From Candidatus Microgenomates bacterium (GTDB lineage Bacteria; Patescibacteriota; Dojkabacteria; SC72), in NCBI GenBank assembly GCA_012797935.1, contig JAAZOC010000004.1, positions 1-6,076 on the forward strand: DNA of 6,076 nucleotides, in the 5' to 3' direction. Both the position numbers and the translations under genes were made by a program. This document shows positions 6,058 to 6,076 of this stretch, piece by piece. The notes under the pieces are model-generated. The model did not search any database and was not told the DNA's origin. It saw only the letters and a program-made list of their open reading frames with translations. Each line of letters starts with the position of its first letter. Position 1 is the first letter of the stretch.

Positions 6058-6076
6058 TTGCAAGATAACAGAGATA
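6058..6076 (+). CDS. Possible start of next gene (TTG start, cut by window edge)
   Basis: After the TAG at 6055-6057 the sequence reads TTG CAA GAT AAC AGA GAT, which would give M-Q-D-N-R-D with a TTG start, in the same frame as the preceding gene and 6 nt after an AGAGGA site. Only six codons are visible, so the product cannot be named. uvrA is one conceivable continuation beside uvrB, but nothing in these codons proves it. Alternatively a real start lies beyond the edge. Confidence 0.3.

Noticed and set aside
1..6076. Defence system, CRISPR array, insertion sequence, tRNA or rRNA
   Set aside because: No spaced repeats, terminal inverted repeats, transposase motifs or RNA-gene sequences were found. 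Almost every base lies in an identified gene.

Overview
The window is AT-rich (by eye about one third G+C), tightly packed bacterial DNA. It uses ordinary stop codons (TAA, TGA, TAG) and the standard bacterial code. Very short intergenic gaps, A/T-ending codons, weak or absent Shine-Dalgarno sites and small variants of housekeeping proteins suggest a reduced-genome lineage. My best guess is a Patescibacteria/CPR-type bacterium, but this is inference: the sequence carries no rRNA or other direct taxonomic marker.

Layout. At the left edge (1-185, +) lies the C-terminal tail of a membrane protein of the DUF2207 type, ending in a ten-glycine run and Ser-Trp. It converges, with only 2 bp between stop codons, on a three-gene minus-strand operon that is transcribed in the order mutL (1955-3766), an RsmI-like tetrapyrrole-methylase-fold methyltransferase (1243-1953) and a FemAB-like aminoacyltransferase (188-1246). 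The junctions in that operon are 1 nt (mutL to methyltransferase) and a 4-nt ATGA overlap (methyltransferase to femAB-like), so translational coupling is likely. On the plus strand, uvrB (3809-5776) is followed after 17 bp by an unrecognised 87-residue acidic protein (5794-6057). A further gene may begin with TTG at 6058, preceded by a good AGAGGA ribosome-binding site.

The most interesting feature is the 42-bp divergent gap between mutL and uvrB. Each side carries an extended -10 element of the form TGnTAGAAT, placed exactly 6 nt before its own ATG. Transcription should therefore start at or next to the A of the ATG on both sides, giving two leaderless mRNAs. The -10 of each gene lies in or next to the -35 region of the other, so polymerase probably cannot occupy both at once. 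This links the key genes of mismatch repair (MutL, with a complete endonuclease motif set) and nucleotide excision repair (UvrB, complete) through one compact back-to-back promoter.

Together the genes represent DNA repair (MutL, UvrB), a probable rRNA-type methyltransferase, and a probable cell-wall or peptide-branching transferase. No mobile element, CRISPR array, tRNA, rRNA or clear intrinsic terminator was seen. I do not see a new multi-gene system here. The promoter architecture, the two candidate clamp-binding sites in MutL and the unknown small protein behind UvrB are the points worth a second look.
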